Part shown: positions 52,140 through 63,400 of the stretch, piece by piece
How the letters are laid out: the number at the start of each line of letters is the position of its first letter
How positions within the stretch are numbered: the stretch's first letter is position 1
Assembly (NCBI GenBank): GCA_942490535.1
Contig: CALNXQ010000002.1
Location: forward strand, 372,001-436,000
DNA: 64,000 nt
Reading direction: 5' to 3'
Origin: JAEINY01 sp942490535
Lineage (GTDB): Bacteria > Bacteroidota > Bacteroidia > Bacteroidales > Marinilabiliaceae
The notes under the pieces: model-generated
What the model saw: only the letters and a program-made list of their open reading frames with translations
Told to the model about the DNA's origin: nothing
Database searches by the model: none
Position numbers and translations under genes: made by a program

Positions 52140-54443
52140 TTATTTAGATAAAAAGAATTGTGGACGACCATATACCTGAAACTCTTTAACCACTCCGGAA
52201 GATAAGTTGTAAGGGTGCTGTATGCGAACACCTTTTATGGTCATGATTTCTCCTAAATCAATGATGACACGCTGGGACTGACTGGCATGATGTGCCTGCC
52301 AATAGGTACCAAAGTTTCCATCTATGAGATGATCTGCATATCCTTTCCCATCCGTCTCTTCCTCCGAACTGGCATACACCACTTTCCAGGTATCTTTAGT
52401 TAAGGGTTTACCATCTTCACCAATCACCTCCAACTCACTGAGGCAAGGCGCCCCCTCATCGAAAGTGGACAATGTCTCCAAAGCCAAATGACGCATGGTA
52501 ACGGCATTCTCAAATGCAAATTCCTGCCACCCATTTTCTTTCTTCAGGCTGCCCGACAAGACGATGTCCCCTTTATCCAAAATTGGTTTTTTACCATTAT
52601 CCCGCTTCGTTCTTTCTTCCGCATTTTTATCCACGCCCAAATGATCCAGGATAGGTTCACGGAGTCCTTTCACCGTTCTTGCGCCAGTATCTTCCAATGT
52701 AAAAATCACCAATTCATTTTCACCTTCTTTCAACCAGGGACCCGGTACATAAAGCGTTTGCTGGGGACCTATGTTCCAGAATTTACCCAACGATTGACCA
52801 TTGATCCAGGCAGCTCCTTTTCCCCATTTGCTCAGATCCAGAAAGGTATCTCCTATTTCATCCAGACTGAATGTAACCCGGTGAAATGCAGGTATTCCAA
52901 TGATACTATTGGCTGAATAGCTGAAACTGCTAACCGGCGCCTTGTAGAGTGGTAGTGGCGTATTTTGCCAACCTAAAAGCTCGTAACCATTAAGCGTTAC
53001 TTTTTCGGTAATCCCCTTGCGATTATTCAATATATCAGCACCATAATTGACCCGACCGACATTTTCAACGATGATTTCCAGTTGGGCAGGTACCTCCGTC
53101 ACTTCAATATCAATAGTGCTTTGACGGTGACGCCGATCCAAACTCCCCACTTGTTTGCCATTGAGCAGAACAACGGCATAGTCCCGTACATCCTTAATGG
53201 TTAATTGACCTTTTACCGGCTCTATAATCGTTGTTTCGTAATGGATATAGCCAAAATCCTGACTCACATCTTCCATTGACAAGGGCTGTACAGAGTTGAC
53301 TCTTTCAGCAAAAGCCTCAGCCAAGGGAGCACTTTGCGATAGTTTCAGTGCCGGTATTTCAATCACCGGATTTTCTGCTGGTACTTCGGGTAAGGGTTTA
53401 TCTTTATATAAATACGTTTGCAACACCTCACGGAAGGCATAATACTTGGGATAGGCATTTCCATACTCTCCGAGTGGCGCATCATAATCGTAGCTGGTGG
53501 GCTGAGGTGCATAGCCATAGGCGGTATTGGCACCATTGGTATATCCAAAATTAGTACCTCCATGAAACATGTAAATGCTCACCGACACGTCATTTTTCAC
53601 CATCCATTCTAATTGAGCAGTTGGCTTTCTGTACTCGCGGTACGAATGCGGTGTGCCCCATACATCAAACCACGCAGGATAAAATTCAGCCACGAAATAA
53701 GGGCCGCCTGGAAGAAATTTATCTACCGATTTAAAAATATCTTCTCCTACTGCTCCATTCACCGTTGGTAAGGCACCGGCTACATGACCGGCTTCCATCT
53801 GACCAGCCCCATCGCAGGTCATGAGGGGTACATTGAATCCGGCATTCTGAATCATATCGCGCAGCCGCCCCAGATAAACTTTATCATCGTCGTAGGAACC
53901 ATACTCATTCTCTACTTGTACCATCAAAATGGGCCCACCATTTTCAATGGTCAACGACGCTAGCTCTTCACCTAAACGTGTGATATACCGTTCACAAGCG
54001 GTCAAAAAACGGGCATCATCACTGCGGTATACCATACCTTCTTCTTTCAAAAGCCACGAGGGATAGCCCCCAAAATCCCATTCCGCACATACATAAGGGC
54101 CAGGACGCAAAATCACATACAACTCTTCTTCCTGAGCCAGGCGAATGAAGTGCGCTAAATCAGCTTGTCCTTCAAAATCGAACTGTCCTTGCTGACGTTC
54201 GTGAAAATTCCAAAACACATAGGCCGAAACGGTGTTCAATCCCATCGCTTTAGCTCGCTTTAAACGATCGCGCCAATATTCTTTGGGAATACGCGGGTAG
54301 TGCATCTCCCCACATATCAATTGAATGGGTTCTTCGTCCAACAAAAACCGGCCTTCTTTTATTTCGAATCGCTCTTTTTTAAAGGTCGTACAGGCGGATA
54401 AAGCAACCACCATTAAAAGCAGGTATAAATGTATTATTTTCAT
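52140..54443 (-). CDS. GH35 beta-galactosidase with F5/8-type C-terminal domain
   Basis: 767 residues. Lipoprotein signal (LLLMVVALSACTTF). The TIM barrel has the GH35 pattern: ICGEMHYPRIPKEYWRDRL, NTVSAYVFWNFHERQQGQFD and ILRPGPYVCAEWDFGGYPSW. The acid/base Glu is in VQVENEYGSY near residue 173 and the nucleophile Glu in YFVAEFYPAWFD near 250. Jelly-roll domains follow, including WINGQSLGKFWNIGPQQTLY. The C-terminal ~130 residues form an F5/8 (discoidin-like) carbohydrate-binding domain (WKVVYASSEEE, HLIDGNFGTYWQAHHASQSQ). First gene of the GH35-GH43-GH109 operon. Confidence 0.95.
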   Translation of the reverse strand: MKIIHLYLLLMVVALSACTTFKKERFEIKEGRFLLDEEPIQLICGEMHYPRIPKEYWRDRLKRAKAMGLNTVSAYVFWNFHERQQGQFDFEGQADLAHFIRLAQEEELYVILRPGPYVCAEWDFGGYPSWLLKEEGMVYRSDDARFLTACERYITRLGEELASLTIENGGPILMVQVENEYGSYDDDKVYLGRLRDMIQNAGFNVPLMTCDGAGQMEAGHVAGALPTVNGAVGEDIFKSVDKFLPGGPYFVAEFYPAWFDVWGTPHSYREYRKPTAQLEWMVKNDVSVSIYMFHGGTNFGYTNGANTAYGYAPQPTSYDYDAPLGEYGNAYPKYYAFREVLQTYLYKDKPLPEVPAENPVIEIPALKLSQSAPLAEAFAERVNSVQPLSMEDVSQDFGYIHYETTIIEPVKGQLTIKDVRDYAVVLLNGKQVGSLDRRHRQSTIDIEVTEVPAQLEIIVENVGRVNYGADILNNRKGITEKVTLNGYELLGWQNTPLPLYKAPVSSFSYSANSIIGIPAFHRVTFSLDEIGDTFLDLSKWGKGAAWINGQSLGKFWNIGPQQTLYVPGPWLKEGENELVIFTLEDTGARTVKGLREPILDHLGVDKNAEERTKRDNGKKPILDKGDIVLSGSLKKENGWQEFAFENAVTMRHLALETLSTFDEGAPCLSELEVIGEDGKPLTKDTWKVVYASSEEETDGKGYADHLIDGNFGTYWQAHHASQSQRVIIDLGEIMTIKGVRIQHPYNLSSGVVKEFQVYGRPQFFLSK

Positions 54444-54714
54444 TTTTTTACTATTCTAACATGAATTCGTGTGGTATCTCCTTCCATAGGAGGAAAGAAA
54501 CATACTTAGCTTTCACAATCTTATTTTATCAGCATTATTCTTTTTTATGCTTTTACTTCCTACCTTCATAACGAGCGAACTGGAAGATACCCTAATGTGA
54601 AAATGAAATTATTTTAAATTTTTATTCAAAAGCCTAATACAACACCGTTAAAGCTCTTCTTATCCCAGTTATTTAGGAACTAAAAATTTTTTAATTATAG
54701 TGATATCATATTTT
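54444..54714. other. Intergenic region upstream of the GH35 operon
   Basis: 271 bp before the hairpin of the M60 gene. Presumably holds the operon promoter, but no convincing TAnnTTTG box was found. No gene. Confidence 0.4.
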
Positions 54715-54750
54715 AAGATGACAAGCTGTTTTGAAACGACTTGTCATCTT
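54715..54750 (-). terminator. Terminator-like hairpin after the M60 gene
   Basis: AAGATGACAAG / CTTGTCATCTT, a perfect 11-bp stem with a 14-nt loop, 14 bp past the stop. The T run on the minus side is weak. Confidence 0.6.
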
Positions 54751-54763
54751 AGCATCTTTTCAA

Positions 54764-57649
54764 TTAGCGACTTCCAAACACTAAAACCTGAGTTCCATCA
54801 TAACCCACTGCTTCAATTCGGGTAGATCCCGAAGGATAGGATACTATAGTAGACGTGTTAGTGCTGCTACCCGTTCCAACCATAGTAATTTTGGTCAACT
54901 CATCGCCCTTATATGTTTCAAACACGGCCACATTTTGCCAATCACTGTGGGAGATCTGCTTAGTGGTGGTACCAGTTATCCCTGTGTTAAACTCCCCGCT
55001 GATGGATTGTTTATTTTTATAGGCATCCACACAATTTGCACTGAGATAATGGATCATATCGGTTTCCGGCTTGGGATATTGTTTGGCATAATTAACCACA
55101 TCATCAACCATAGCCTGAGTAATCGTTTTTTGAGCTGATGAATAATCATCGAACATTTTGTCTACCTCTTTGAGCATACCAATTTTGATGAAGAAATCAC
55201 TTAAATCTTGTTCGACAGCATCACAAGCATTCTTCATAAAATTTATTTGAAATTCACCATGAGTCAGATTCGATTCATCAGTATTACGTACCTTTTCAAA
55301 AATATCAGCCCAGAAATAAGGTTTGTACCAACTATTTCCTTCACCAGCTACATGGTAATAAAGTTGCAATTGCCAAAATGGAACTAATTTTACAAAGTGA
55401 TCCGCTCCCCACTCGCCTTTGTCATTGGTACCGTATCCATCATCAGGGCCACCCTGAAGTCCCCATTCCTGTTCATTTATAAATGCATTGTTGAAATAGT
55501 CATTTACTCGACCTCCGATTTCTCCACTGATATGTTCAACTTCTAATTTTGGTTGATCCGGATTATAGCGATACTGATTCCAAACGGAAAAAATATTATT
55601 GGTGACTTCAGTTGTACCGACCCAGTTCATACCTGGACGCGTTTGATTCACATGTCCGAATTCATGGGAAACACCCCAGTTGGTGATTTTTAAACGATCC
55701 GGGTTGGCAATATCTCCCATGACATCTTCATGAAAGGCCGCTCCCCACCCATCGGCATGCATAAAACCATTCCAAATGACACGACCAAACATATGATTCT
55801 TAGGAAGTCTGTTGTATTTTTCCAGGCCCATCATCGTTTGTTCCTCCATGATCAGGTCATCATAGAGATTGATGAGTTCTTTAACTCTTCCATAGCAATT
55901 CTGGGTTAGAGCATTCACTGAATAGGCTAGATTTACCCTTTCACCACGAATGTCCATAATCTCACTGACAGCATTGTCCAGCAATTTTTTACCATCTTCT
56001 TCAGAATGTCTGGTCACATCAAAATAGCCGTTGACTTGCCCTGAAGCGATGTGTATTTTAATCTTCTCCGCCGTGCTATAATTTGATGTGTAGTAATTGA
56101 TATAACCATTCCCTTTTCCTTTCATGGTCAAAACATTAACTCCTTCTGTCAACGGATAACCGTAATCATCTTCAGACTGGCCAAAATCATGAACGCGTAG
56201 ACTAATTTCTTCACCGTTTGTTGGACCTACAAAAATCACGACATCTTCATCTTTGGTAAAATACATGCCGGTTGCATTTTCAAACTGACTGTAGGTACTT
56301 GTTTTAAGTTCACGCGCCAGGTCACCCACTTCACGGTAGGGCTCAAACTCCTGTACCCGGTATTCAGTGGAATACTTTCCTGCCATCAAATAGGCGGCTA
56401 TGTTTTGCAAGAATGGATTTTCAATACTGGCAATGTCTTCCATGGTTGTGCCTGCTTTGAGTTCAGAACAAGTGCCATCGGTAAAGTAATGCAAATCATT
56501 ATCGAGGGAATTCATGGCTTTACTTTCGTAACATTCAAATTCAGCCAAAGAAACAAAGTAATAGTCTGGATCTCCGGAATATGCATCCGTGATAACGACC
56601 TTAATGTTTCGAGGATTAATTACCGGTGTATTAAAACGCACTACCACAGGATTATTCGATAATGGTGCATCAACGGTTCCTACCTGCACATAATTAGGAT
56701 CTTCTTCGGTGTTAATCCAGATGGTGGCGTCTTTTATAATACCATTGTCCTGGCTGGTTCGTGGATGCAATATCACGTAATTGGCAATGGTGGCCTCTGC
56801 CGGATCCAATGCATACTCCAAAGTAATGACCGGCTTATCTGGCATTCCCCCCCATGGCGAATGGTAAAGAGTAGACGATTTTCCATCAAATGACTTTTCG
56901 ATACCTTCACCGCTCTGGTATTTATCAGATGGTGTCAGGGTGGCTGAAAGAACAGCTATTTTCCGATCCTTTTCAAAGGCATCGGCACTAGATGGATCGT
57001 AATCATCAGATGTAGTTAATGCCTGAGTAACAATCACACTATCTTTTAATTCACCCCCTTTTTGCTGAAAGTATATTTTTGCATATCGTGTAGAATTTTT
57101 GTCTTCTAATCCTTCTACTTCAAATTCATAAACCAGATCCACCATATCCACTTGAGCACTTTTTGTGCCAAGGTGTTGTTTAATCCAAGTTTGAGAACAA
57201 GAAATCTCCAGATCAGCGTTAGTAGTTACATTTACCGTGATTATTTGAGATGAGAAATTTACGCTTTGGCTTTTAGAATCAAGTAAGATGGCTGGATTTA
57301 CTCCAAACTGAGCCACTTCAATCTTTTCCATTAAGCCACCAGCTACTACACTGACCGTGGCATTCCGAATATCCAGTGTCTCATTTTCTGCCACATTAAT
57401 TATGATATTCTTTTCAATATCATTTTCTACAGAAATTGTACACCAATCCTGATTACTTGAGACCGACCAATTTTCTACATTCGTTTGAATCGTTATACTT
57501 TTACCGGCAGCTTCATTTGCAAAATTTACTTGTAAATCAGTCTCCTCAATTTCGAGAAACGGAGGGGGTGTTGCGGCTTCCTTTTTACAGGCAGAATAGC
57601 TAATTCCTATAATAATCGATAATAAAACAAATAAATGTAATCGTTTCAT
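54764..57649 (-). CDS. M60-like glycoprotein metallopeptidase with BACON and F5/8 domains
   Basis: 961 residues. Lipoprotein signal (LLSIIIGISYSACKKE). Two to three BACON-type Ig domains occupy about residues 35-215 (NWSVSSNQDWCTISVENDIE is characteristic). An F5/8-type domain follows (SFDGKSSTLYHSPWGGMPD, VILHPRTSQD). The M60 catalytic region shows NWGVSHEFGHVNQTRPG near residue 660, i.e. the HExGH zinc motif, with WVGTTEVTNN further on carrying a candidate third-ligand Glu. M60-like peptidases cleave mucin-type O-glycoproteins, with BACON and F5/8 domains binding glycans. This suggests glycoprotein substrates for the whole region. Confidence 0.9.
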   Translation of the reverse strand: MKRLHLFVLLSIIIGISYSACKKEAATPPPFLEIEETDLQVNFANEAAGKSITIQTNVENWSVSSNQDWCTISVENDIEKNIIINVAENETLDIRNATVSVVAGGLMEKIEVAQFGVNPAILLDSKSQSVNFSSQIITVNVTTNADLEISCSQTWIKQHLGTKSAQVDMVDLVYEFEVEGLEDKNSTRYAKIYFQQKGGELKDSVIVTQALTTSDDYDPSSADAFEKDRKIAVLSATLTPSDKYQSGEGIEKSFDGKSSTLYHSPWGGMPDKPVITLEYALDPAEATIANYVILHPRTSQDNGIIKDATIWINTEEDPNYVQVGTVDAPLSNNPVVVRFNTPVINPRNIKVVITDAYSGDPDYYFVSLAEFECYESKAMNSLDNDLHYFTDGTCSELKAGTTMEDIASIENPFLQNIAAYLMAGKYSTEYRVQEFEPYREVGDLARELKTSTYSQFENATGMYFTKDEDVVIFVGPTNGEEISLRVHDFGQSEDDYGYPLTEGVNVLTMKGKGNGYINYYTSNYSTAEKIKIHIASGQVNGYFDVTRHSEEDGKKLLDNAVSEIMDIRGERVNLAYSVNALTQNCYGRVKELINLYDDLIMEEQTMMGLEKYNRLPKNHMFGRVIWNGFMHADGWGAAFHEDVMGDIANPDRLKITNWGVSHEFGHVNQTRPGMNWVGTTEVTNNIFSVWNQYRYNPDQPKLEVEHISGEIGGRVNDYFNNAFINEQEWGLQGGPDDGYGTNDKGEWGADHFVKLVPFWQLQLYYHVAGEGNSWYKPYFWADIFEKVRNTDESNLTHGEFQINFMKNACDAVEQDLSDFFIKIGMLKEVDKMFDDYSSAQKTITQAMVDDVVNYAKQYPKPETDMIHYLSANCVDAYKNKQSISGEFNTGITGTTTKQISHSDWQNVAVFETYKGDELTKITMVGTGSSTNTSTIVSYPSGSTRIEAVGYDGTQVLVFGSR

Positions 57650-57918
57650 AGTTCTTTTCTTTTTAAAAAATTAAGGCTTCTTTATTACACCGAGCATTTT
57701 TCTTTATCCCTTTAACACGACATTTCACACTCCGGGCATCAACCCCATGGACCCAATACAAGCCTCGGGTAGAAGGATAAAAACTAAAAACAGGAGGCGA
57801 CCTAATGAGGGGATTTCCCCTAAACGAGAATGATTACATTAGGCTGATTTCCATTTCTTTGGAACCCGATATGATGTTTATGCTTGTAACTTTATTATTA
57901 ACTTTTATAAATGAATGA
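57650..57918. other. Intergenic region, M60 / GH2
   Basis: 269 bp with only a small GGGG-ATTT-CCCC hairpin (near 57813). No gene. Confidence 0.4.
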
Positions 57919-60426
57919 TCATTTATCTTGTGTTAGTTCCACTGCTTTCGATTGTAAAGCAAAAGCAGATTTGGCGTTTAGAACGACCCGCTTCGACTCC
58001 TCTGTTTTCACCAGAAACGAAGCAATACCCGCCTCAGCTGCAACAGAAACAGGTCCCACAACAGCCCCTCCTTCTGCTACTTCAAGGGTGATTTTTTCTG
58101 AACTGGCCACACAACCGGTTCCATTCACATCTTCAATATGTACATATATAATCAATAGATCATTGCTTGAGGCCAATTTACCGGATTCGAAATAATCAAT
58201 GGATAACTGTGCTGGTTGATCAGGCGTTTTAACCACATGCTGACATTTTACCTCACCATTCATGTAACCTACCGCTTTTATCTCACCAAATTCCCATCCC
58301 ACCTTATTAAACGTAAAAGGAGCCTTTTCCAGCTGTTGACAATTGCCGCCATCAAAGGGGTTACCACCTGTGTACCATTTTTCTTCCTTTTCAGCATAAT
58401 CACTGTCCGGGCCAGCATCACATTTTTTACGGATGATCTCTTTTCCATTCAGCACCAGCGCCACTTCATCCACATTGGCATACACCACAATCTTTTCGTC
58501 TTCTGGTGGATTATCCCAATAATTGGCCAGGAAGATGTATGGTTTAAAGTGACCAGAGGGAAGCGCTTGCCCCACTGGCATCTGACTCTTATAAAAAGGG
58601 ATACTAAACTTATCCAGGCGGAACATATCGGCCACACCACTGCGGCAAATATTATCGCAACAACCGCGGTTATAATCGTACATGCTCCATACTGCATCAC
58701 CTACTGTCCACGGGTAGTAAGCCCTGTATCGGTTATGCGACCACTGGGCATTCCAGGCATTTTGCAGGAGTGCCTTTTCACCATCCCCGCGTGACACTCT
58801 GGTGGTACTGTAATGGCCTCCAAACTCATAATCATAATACTCACGAATAAAACCAGGTTTTCCACTGTTATTGGGGCGGTTAAAAGCGCCTTTCCAATCA
58901 TTGTATTGCACGTCCCAGCCATAATACTCATAACTATCACCAGAGGTGAAACATTGATCGCCCGGATATTCTTCATGGGCTATTTTCGCAGCTTTATCTT
59001 TCCACCAGGAGGGTGGCCAGGCTTCATTTAATATCACTTCCCAAAGAATGACGGACGGGTGATTCCGGTCACGGCGAATCATGTGGCGGATATCCCGATA
59101 GGTCAGTTCACAGAACTGCTCGTTTTTATTAAAAAACTGCCAACCCGGAATGGGTTCAATGGCCAAAACACCCAGCTCATCGCATGCATCCAACACCGAT
59201 TTATCCTGGGGATAATGCCCCAAACGCACCGTGTTAAACCCACTTTCTTTCATGTGATAGATATCCCTGTACTGCGCATTATCTGAAATGGCATTACCCA
59301 CGTAAGGATAATCCATGTGCCGGTTACTGCCTACCAATCTTATTTTTTTACCATTTATCTCAAATCCGTTTTCACGGCTGTAATATATCCGACGAATACC
59401 AATGCGTTGTTCTTCCGTATCAATGACTTCACCATTTTTAACAACTTCTGTTTTTAAAAGATAAAGATAGGGCGCATCCGGTGACCATAGACGTGGATTC
59501 ATCACATCCATGCGTTGAGTGACATGCTTGGCTTCGCCTGGCAAAAGTACCTCCGATACTTCTGCCAATACCACTTCATTGCTTACCTGACGCTGCTGAA
59601 ACAGGCCATCAATCTGTATCAATCGCTGACGAACTTTAATATTGCTTTTCTCTTCCGATTCATTCTGCACATGTGTTTGAACGGAGATAATAGCCTTCTC
59701 AGGCGATACAGCAGGGTAAGTGACAAACACACCTCCACCGCCTACCTGGTTAGCCTTAATGGGATGCGTGATGTGAATCTTATTTTTTACAATGAAGTTC
59801 ACATCCCGATAGATACCTCCATAATAGCAAAAGTCCAGATTTTCCAATGGTTTCCCTGGTGGTATGAGGGGATTATTGCGGTTATCCAAACGCACCAATA
59901 CTTCATTGGATTCTCCATATTTCAAGTGTTCAGCCACATCAATCACGAAAGGGGTATATCCTCCGGCATGCTGCATGACATGCTTTCCATTGATCCAAAC
60001 ATCGGCCAAATGCATGGCGCCTTCAAATTCAATGCTACTTATTTGATCCTGCCAATGGTCTTCTGCGATAAATTGTTTTTTATAGTAACAGATCCCCTGC
60101 CATTGATGCAATACCGTTAATGGTTCAATATTTGGGGAATGGGGTAATGATACCGCCTCCCATTCGGCTGCCTTCAGTTGCTTAAACTCAGTTATTAACA
60201 CCTCAGCTGGCACCCCCAAAGTAGCCTCAGATGCCACATGGGTCACTTCGTATTGCGATGACCAATCCGCGCCCTGATTGACTATTTTTGCCTTATTGGC
60301 AGTTCCTTCATCTAAGCGGGTAAATTGCCATTCACCGTTAAAGTTCATTTTTTTAAAAGATTGCTTTTGGCCTGTACAGGCCAAAAGCAAAAAAAACAAA
60401 CTAATAAAAATTGAAAATCTAACCAT
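57919..60426 (-). CDS. GH2 family beta-galactosidase-like lipoprotein
   Basis: 835 residues. Lipoprotein signal (SIFISLFFLLLACTGQ). The N-terminal sugar-binding domain (FEGAMHLADVWINGKHVMQH) and an Ig-like domain precede the TIM barrel. There, FNTVRLGHYPQDKSVLDACD is followed by ILWEVILNEAWPPSWW (acid/base Glu in NEA) and KPGFIREYYDYEFGG (nucleophile Glu candidate). A DUF4982-like and an invasin-type Ig domain end the protein (EDVNGTGCVASSEKITLEVA). It starts 27 bp after the stop of the second GH2 gene, so the two form an operon. Confidence 0.9.
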   Translation of the reverse strand: MVRFSIFISLFFLLLACTGQKQSFKKMNFNGEWQFTRLDEGTANKAKIVNQGADWSSQYEVTHVASEATLGVPAEVLITEFKQLKAAEWEAVSLPHSPNIEPLTVLHQWQGICYYKKQFIAEDHWQDQISSIEFEGAMHLADVWINGKHVMQHAGGYTPFVIDVAEHLKYGESNEVLVRLDNRNNPLIPPGKPLENLDFCYYGGIYRDVNFIVKNKIHITHPIKANQVGGGGVFVTYPAVSPEKAIISVQTHVQNESEEKSNIKVRQRLIQIDGLFQQRQVSNEVVLAEVSEVLLPGEAKHVTQRMDVMNPRLWSPDAPYLYLLKTEVVKNGEVIDTEEQRIGIRRIYYSRENGFEINGKKIRLVGSNRHMDYPYVGNAISDNAQYRDIYHMKESGFNTVRLGHYPQDKSVLDACDELGVLAIEPIPGWQFFNKNEQFCELTYRDIRHMIRRDRNHPSVILWEVILNEAWPPSWWKDKAAKIAHEEYPGDQCFTSGDSYEYYGWDVQYNDWKGAFNRPNNSGKPGFIREYYDYEFGGHYSTTRVSRGDGEKALLQNAWNAQWSHNRYRAYYPWTVGDAVWSMYDYNRGCCDNICRSGVADMFRLDKFSIPFYKSQMPVGQALPSGHFKPYIFLANYWDNPPEDEKIVVYANVDEVALVLNGKEIIRKKCDAGPDSDYAEKEEKWYTGGNPFDGGNCQQLEKAPFTFNKVGWEFGEIKAVGYMNGEVKCQHVVKTPDQPAQLSIDYFESGKLASSNDLLIIYVHIEDVNGTGCVASSEKITLEVAEGGAVVGPVSVAAEAGIASFLVKTEESKRVVLNAKSAFALQSKAVELTQDK

Positions 60427-60453
60427 GCGTGTATTTTTTTATCCTTTATAGGG

Positions 60454-63400
60454 TTATCTTATTTTTTTAAGTGCCATAACATCAAACTCCGCCACAGACG
60501 TCCAGGGGCCAACACCACTGATTGCAACCAGGCGCACAAACCGCCCATTAAACACCTGATTAAAACGCACTTCAACCTGACTGCCCACTTCCAGTTGCCC
60601 TTTATTTACCGGTTCTCCCCAGTTTTGTCCATCCTCGCTGAGGTATAACTCATACTCTTTAATTGATCCATTGGTCCCATCGGTACGATTAACTACCCGG
60701 AAACCCGCCATCTCGTAGGTGGCTCCCAGGTCAACCTGAATTTCGTGAGGATGTTTGGGTTCCTGAGTGGACCACTGCGTGTGCCATTTCGTGCCCTTAT
60801 TCCCATCCAATACATTATCCGGCTCATCTCCCGGCTCAAAGCTATTGGCATAAACCACTTTCCAGGTCGTTTTATAATCTGAAACAGTTGTCAGATGAGG
60901 CAACACTATCTTGCCCACTTCCATGGAGGCAATCATCCCTTTTCGAAAAGATTTTGCTTTAACAATTGTTCGGGCACGAATGCCAAAAGGCGCCTTATAA
61001 ACCGCTGATTTCAATGTTGGCTGCGATCCATCGGTCGTGTATCGAATTACTGCATGCTCATCCGTAGTGGATATAGAAATCTGGTTCTCATTGTCCTGAC
61101 GAATCACAGGTTCCTTTAGTTTAATTTGTTCCCTGGCCAGTTGAACCACATCCTTCACGTCCTTGGAGAAGGGGCGCAGTGACCAGGAAAAATTCACTGG
61201 CTCAGCGTTCAATTGATAGGCTGGCAAAGGGGCCGGACCACAACTGCCATTACCCAATCCTAACTGCCGGTAATCGATATTCAACACCACCTCTTTGCGG
61301 GGGTGCAATTGGTTGATGTAATCGGCACGATCCAGATCATTTTCGGTGTAATGCAGTGCTGAAAATGCCATTTGATCATCCGCCACCACCATGATTCCTT
61401 CACCCTGCTCATCGGTTAAAGTCAGCCATGAAGTTTCTTCTTTATTTCCATTTGATTGGGGCCGCACATAAGATACAAACTGCGCATCCACAGTACTTTT
61501 AAAACGTCCAAAAGCAGCTCCTGATTGACGATCGGGATAATTCTCCACAGGTCCCCGCCCAAACCACCTCAAGTTCTCCAGACGTTCATTCAACATCAAT
61601 GTCATACCAATGCGTGGAAGGGCTACTTTCCCAATATGAGGCAAAATAGTCTGAGATACATTCACATACCCATTCCCTAAAATGGTATATTCAGTATTCA
61701 CGGAGAAACAGAGTTCTTTCGAGTTATGGTAATTAGTAATCGTCTCGATGACGACTTGTCCCTTTACCTTAATTACATTAACGGACTTCAACTGATTGGT
61801 GAGTTTATTGAGCTCCAATCGATACCATTCACCACGGGCATCGTTATCAACAGGCGCTCTAAATACATTTAATGAAGGCGTTAGGCCATCATCATGGATC
61901 ACCTCTTTCCCATTTATCAGCCATCTGCGAATGGTTCCGGTATTCTTAGCAAAAGCTATTTCAAACGCATCTCCTTTAATTGAATAAGCATTCTCTGTTT
62001 CAATCACGGATAAGCTATTCATGGCAGACAAATCGATTGGTTGCGCTGTTGTCTTCACCGGTAATTCAAACTGCTCCCATGCCAATTCATGACCTACAGG
62101 TATCATTGCGCTTTCTTCCAGTTGCTTCAAACGAATAGTCAGATGATAAACAGCACCTGCCACAGGTGTTATTTTCTTATAGGGGATGTCAATATTTTTA
62201 CGTTCACCCGGTTTCAGATCAATCGCATCGAGACTACCGCTTTGTTTCACTTTTCCATCCTCACTCACTTCCCAAACCAAGTCATATTGATTCAGATTGG
62301 TAAAGTTGAACTCGTTGTACACTTCTACTTTGCCTATTTGCAAATCAAGAGGCGTCGCCCAAAAATTTTGATATTGTCTTTTAATTTCATCCAGTTTAGG
62401 TGAAACGCTTCGATCGGGCAATACCAAGCCATTCAGACAGAAATTACCTGAATTGGGATAGTCGCCAAAAGTGCCGCCATAATACCAATAGTGTGTTCCA
62501 TTTTCATCAGTAGCATTCAATCCCTGGTCTACCCAATCCCAGATAAACCCACCAATATTACGCGGATAAAGACGTATAGCATCCCAATACTCCTTGATAT
62601 TCCCACAGGCATTACCCATGGCATGGCCATATTCACACATTACATAAGGACGCGCCACATTCCGCTCACCCTGAGAGATGATATAATCCACCGATGGATA
62701 CATGTTACTGTCCATATCGGCGGGTCCCCACATCACTTCATAATGCACCAGGCGACTGGTATCACGACCTTTTATGGCATCATACATTTTTTGAAAAGTC
62801 GGCCCGCTACCCGATTCATTGCCATGCGACCAGATGATTACTGAGGGATGATTTTTATCCCGCTCCACCATGGACATCACCCGATCAATGTGAGCTTTTT
62901 CCCAACTTGGCAGATAGCCTGGTTCGGTGATTCCGGGTTTCCCATATAAACCGTGTGCTTCAATATTGGCCTCATCCATCAGGTAGATGCCATATTTATT
63001 ACACAACTCATACCAACGGGGATCATTGGGATAATGACTGGTGCGTACCGCATTAATATTGTACAATTTCATCAGACGGATGTCTTCCTCCATGCTTTCA
63101 ACGGTAACGGCACGGCCAAATTCAGGATGATGCTCATGGCGATTGACGCCTTTCAGCAAAACCGATTTGCCATTGATCATTAGCTCACCTTTAGGCCCCA
63201 CTTCAATGGTGCGGAAACCAATTTGAGTTGACGTGCGATCAACGATTATCCCTTTCTTATCTTTTAGTTCCAGTATGAGGGTATATAAGTGTGGATGCTC
63301 TGCTGTCCATTTGAGAGGTCGATCAATCGTGGTCTCCATCTGTACCTCTTGCTCACCATTCTTCGCAAGGGTAATTTTACCGGAATTCAATCCTTGGCTT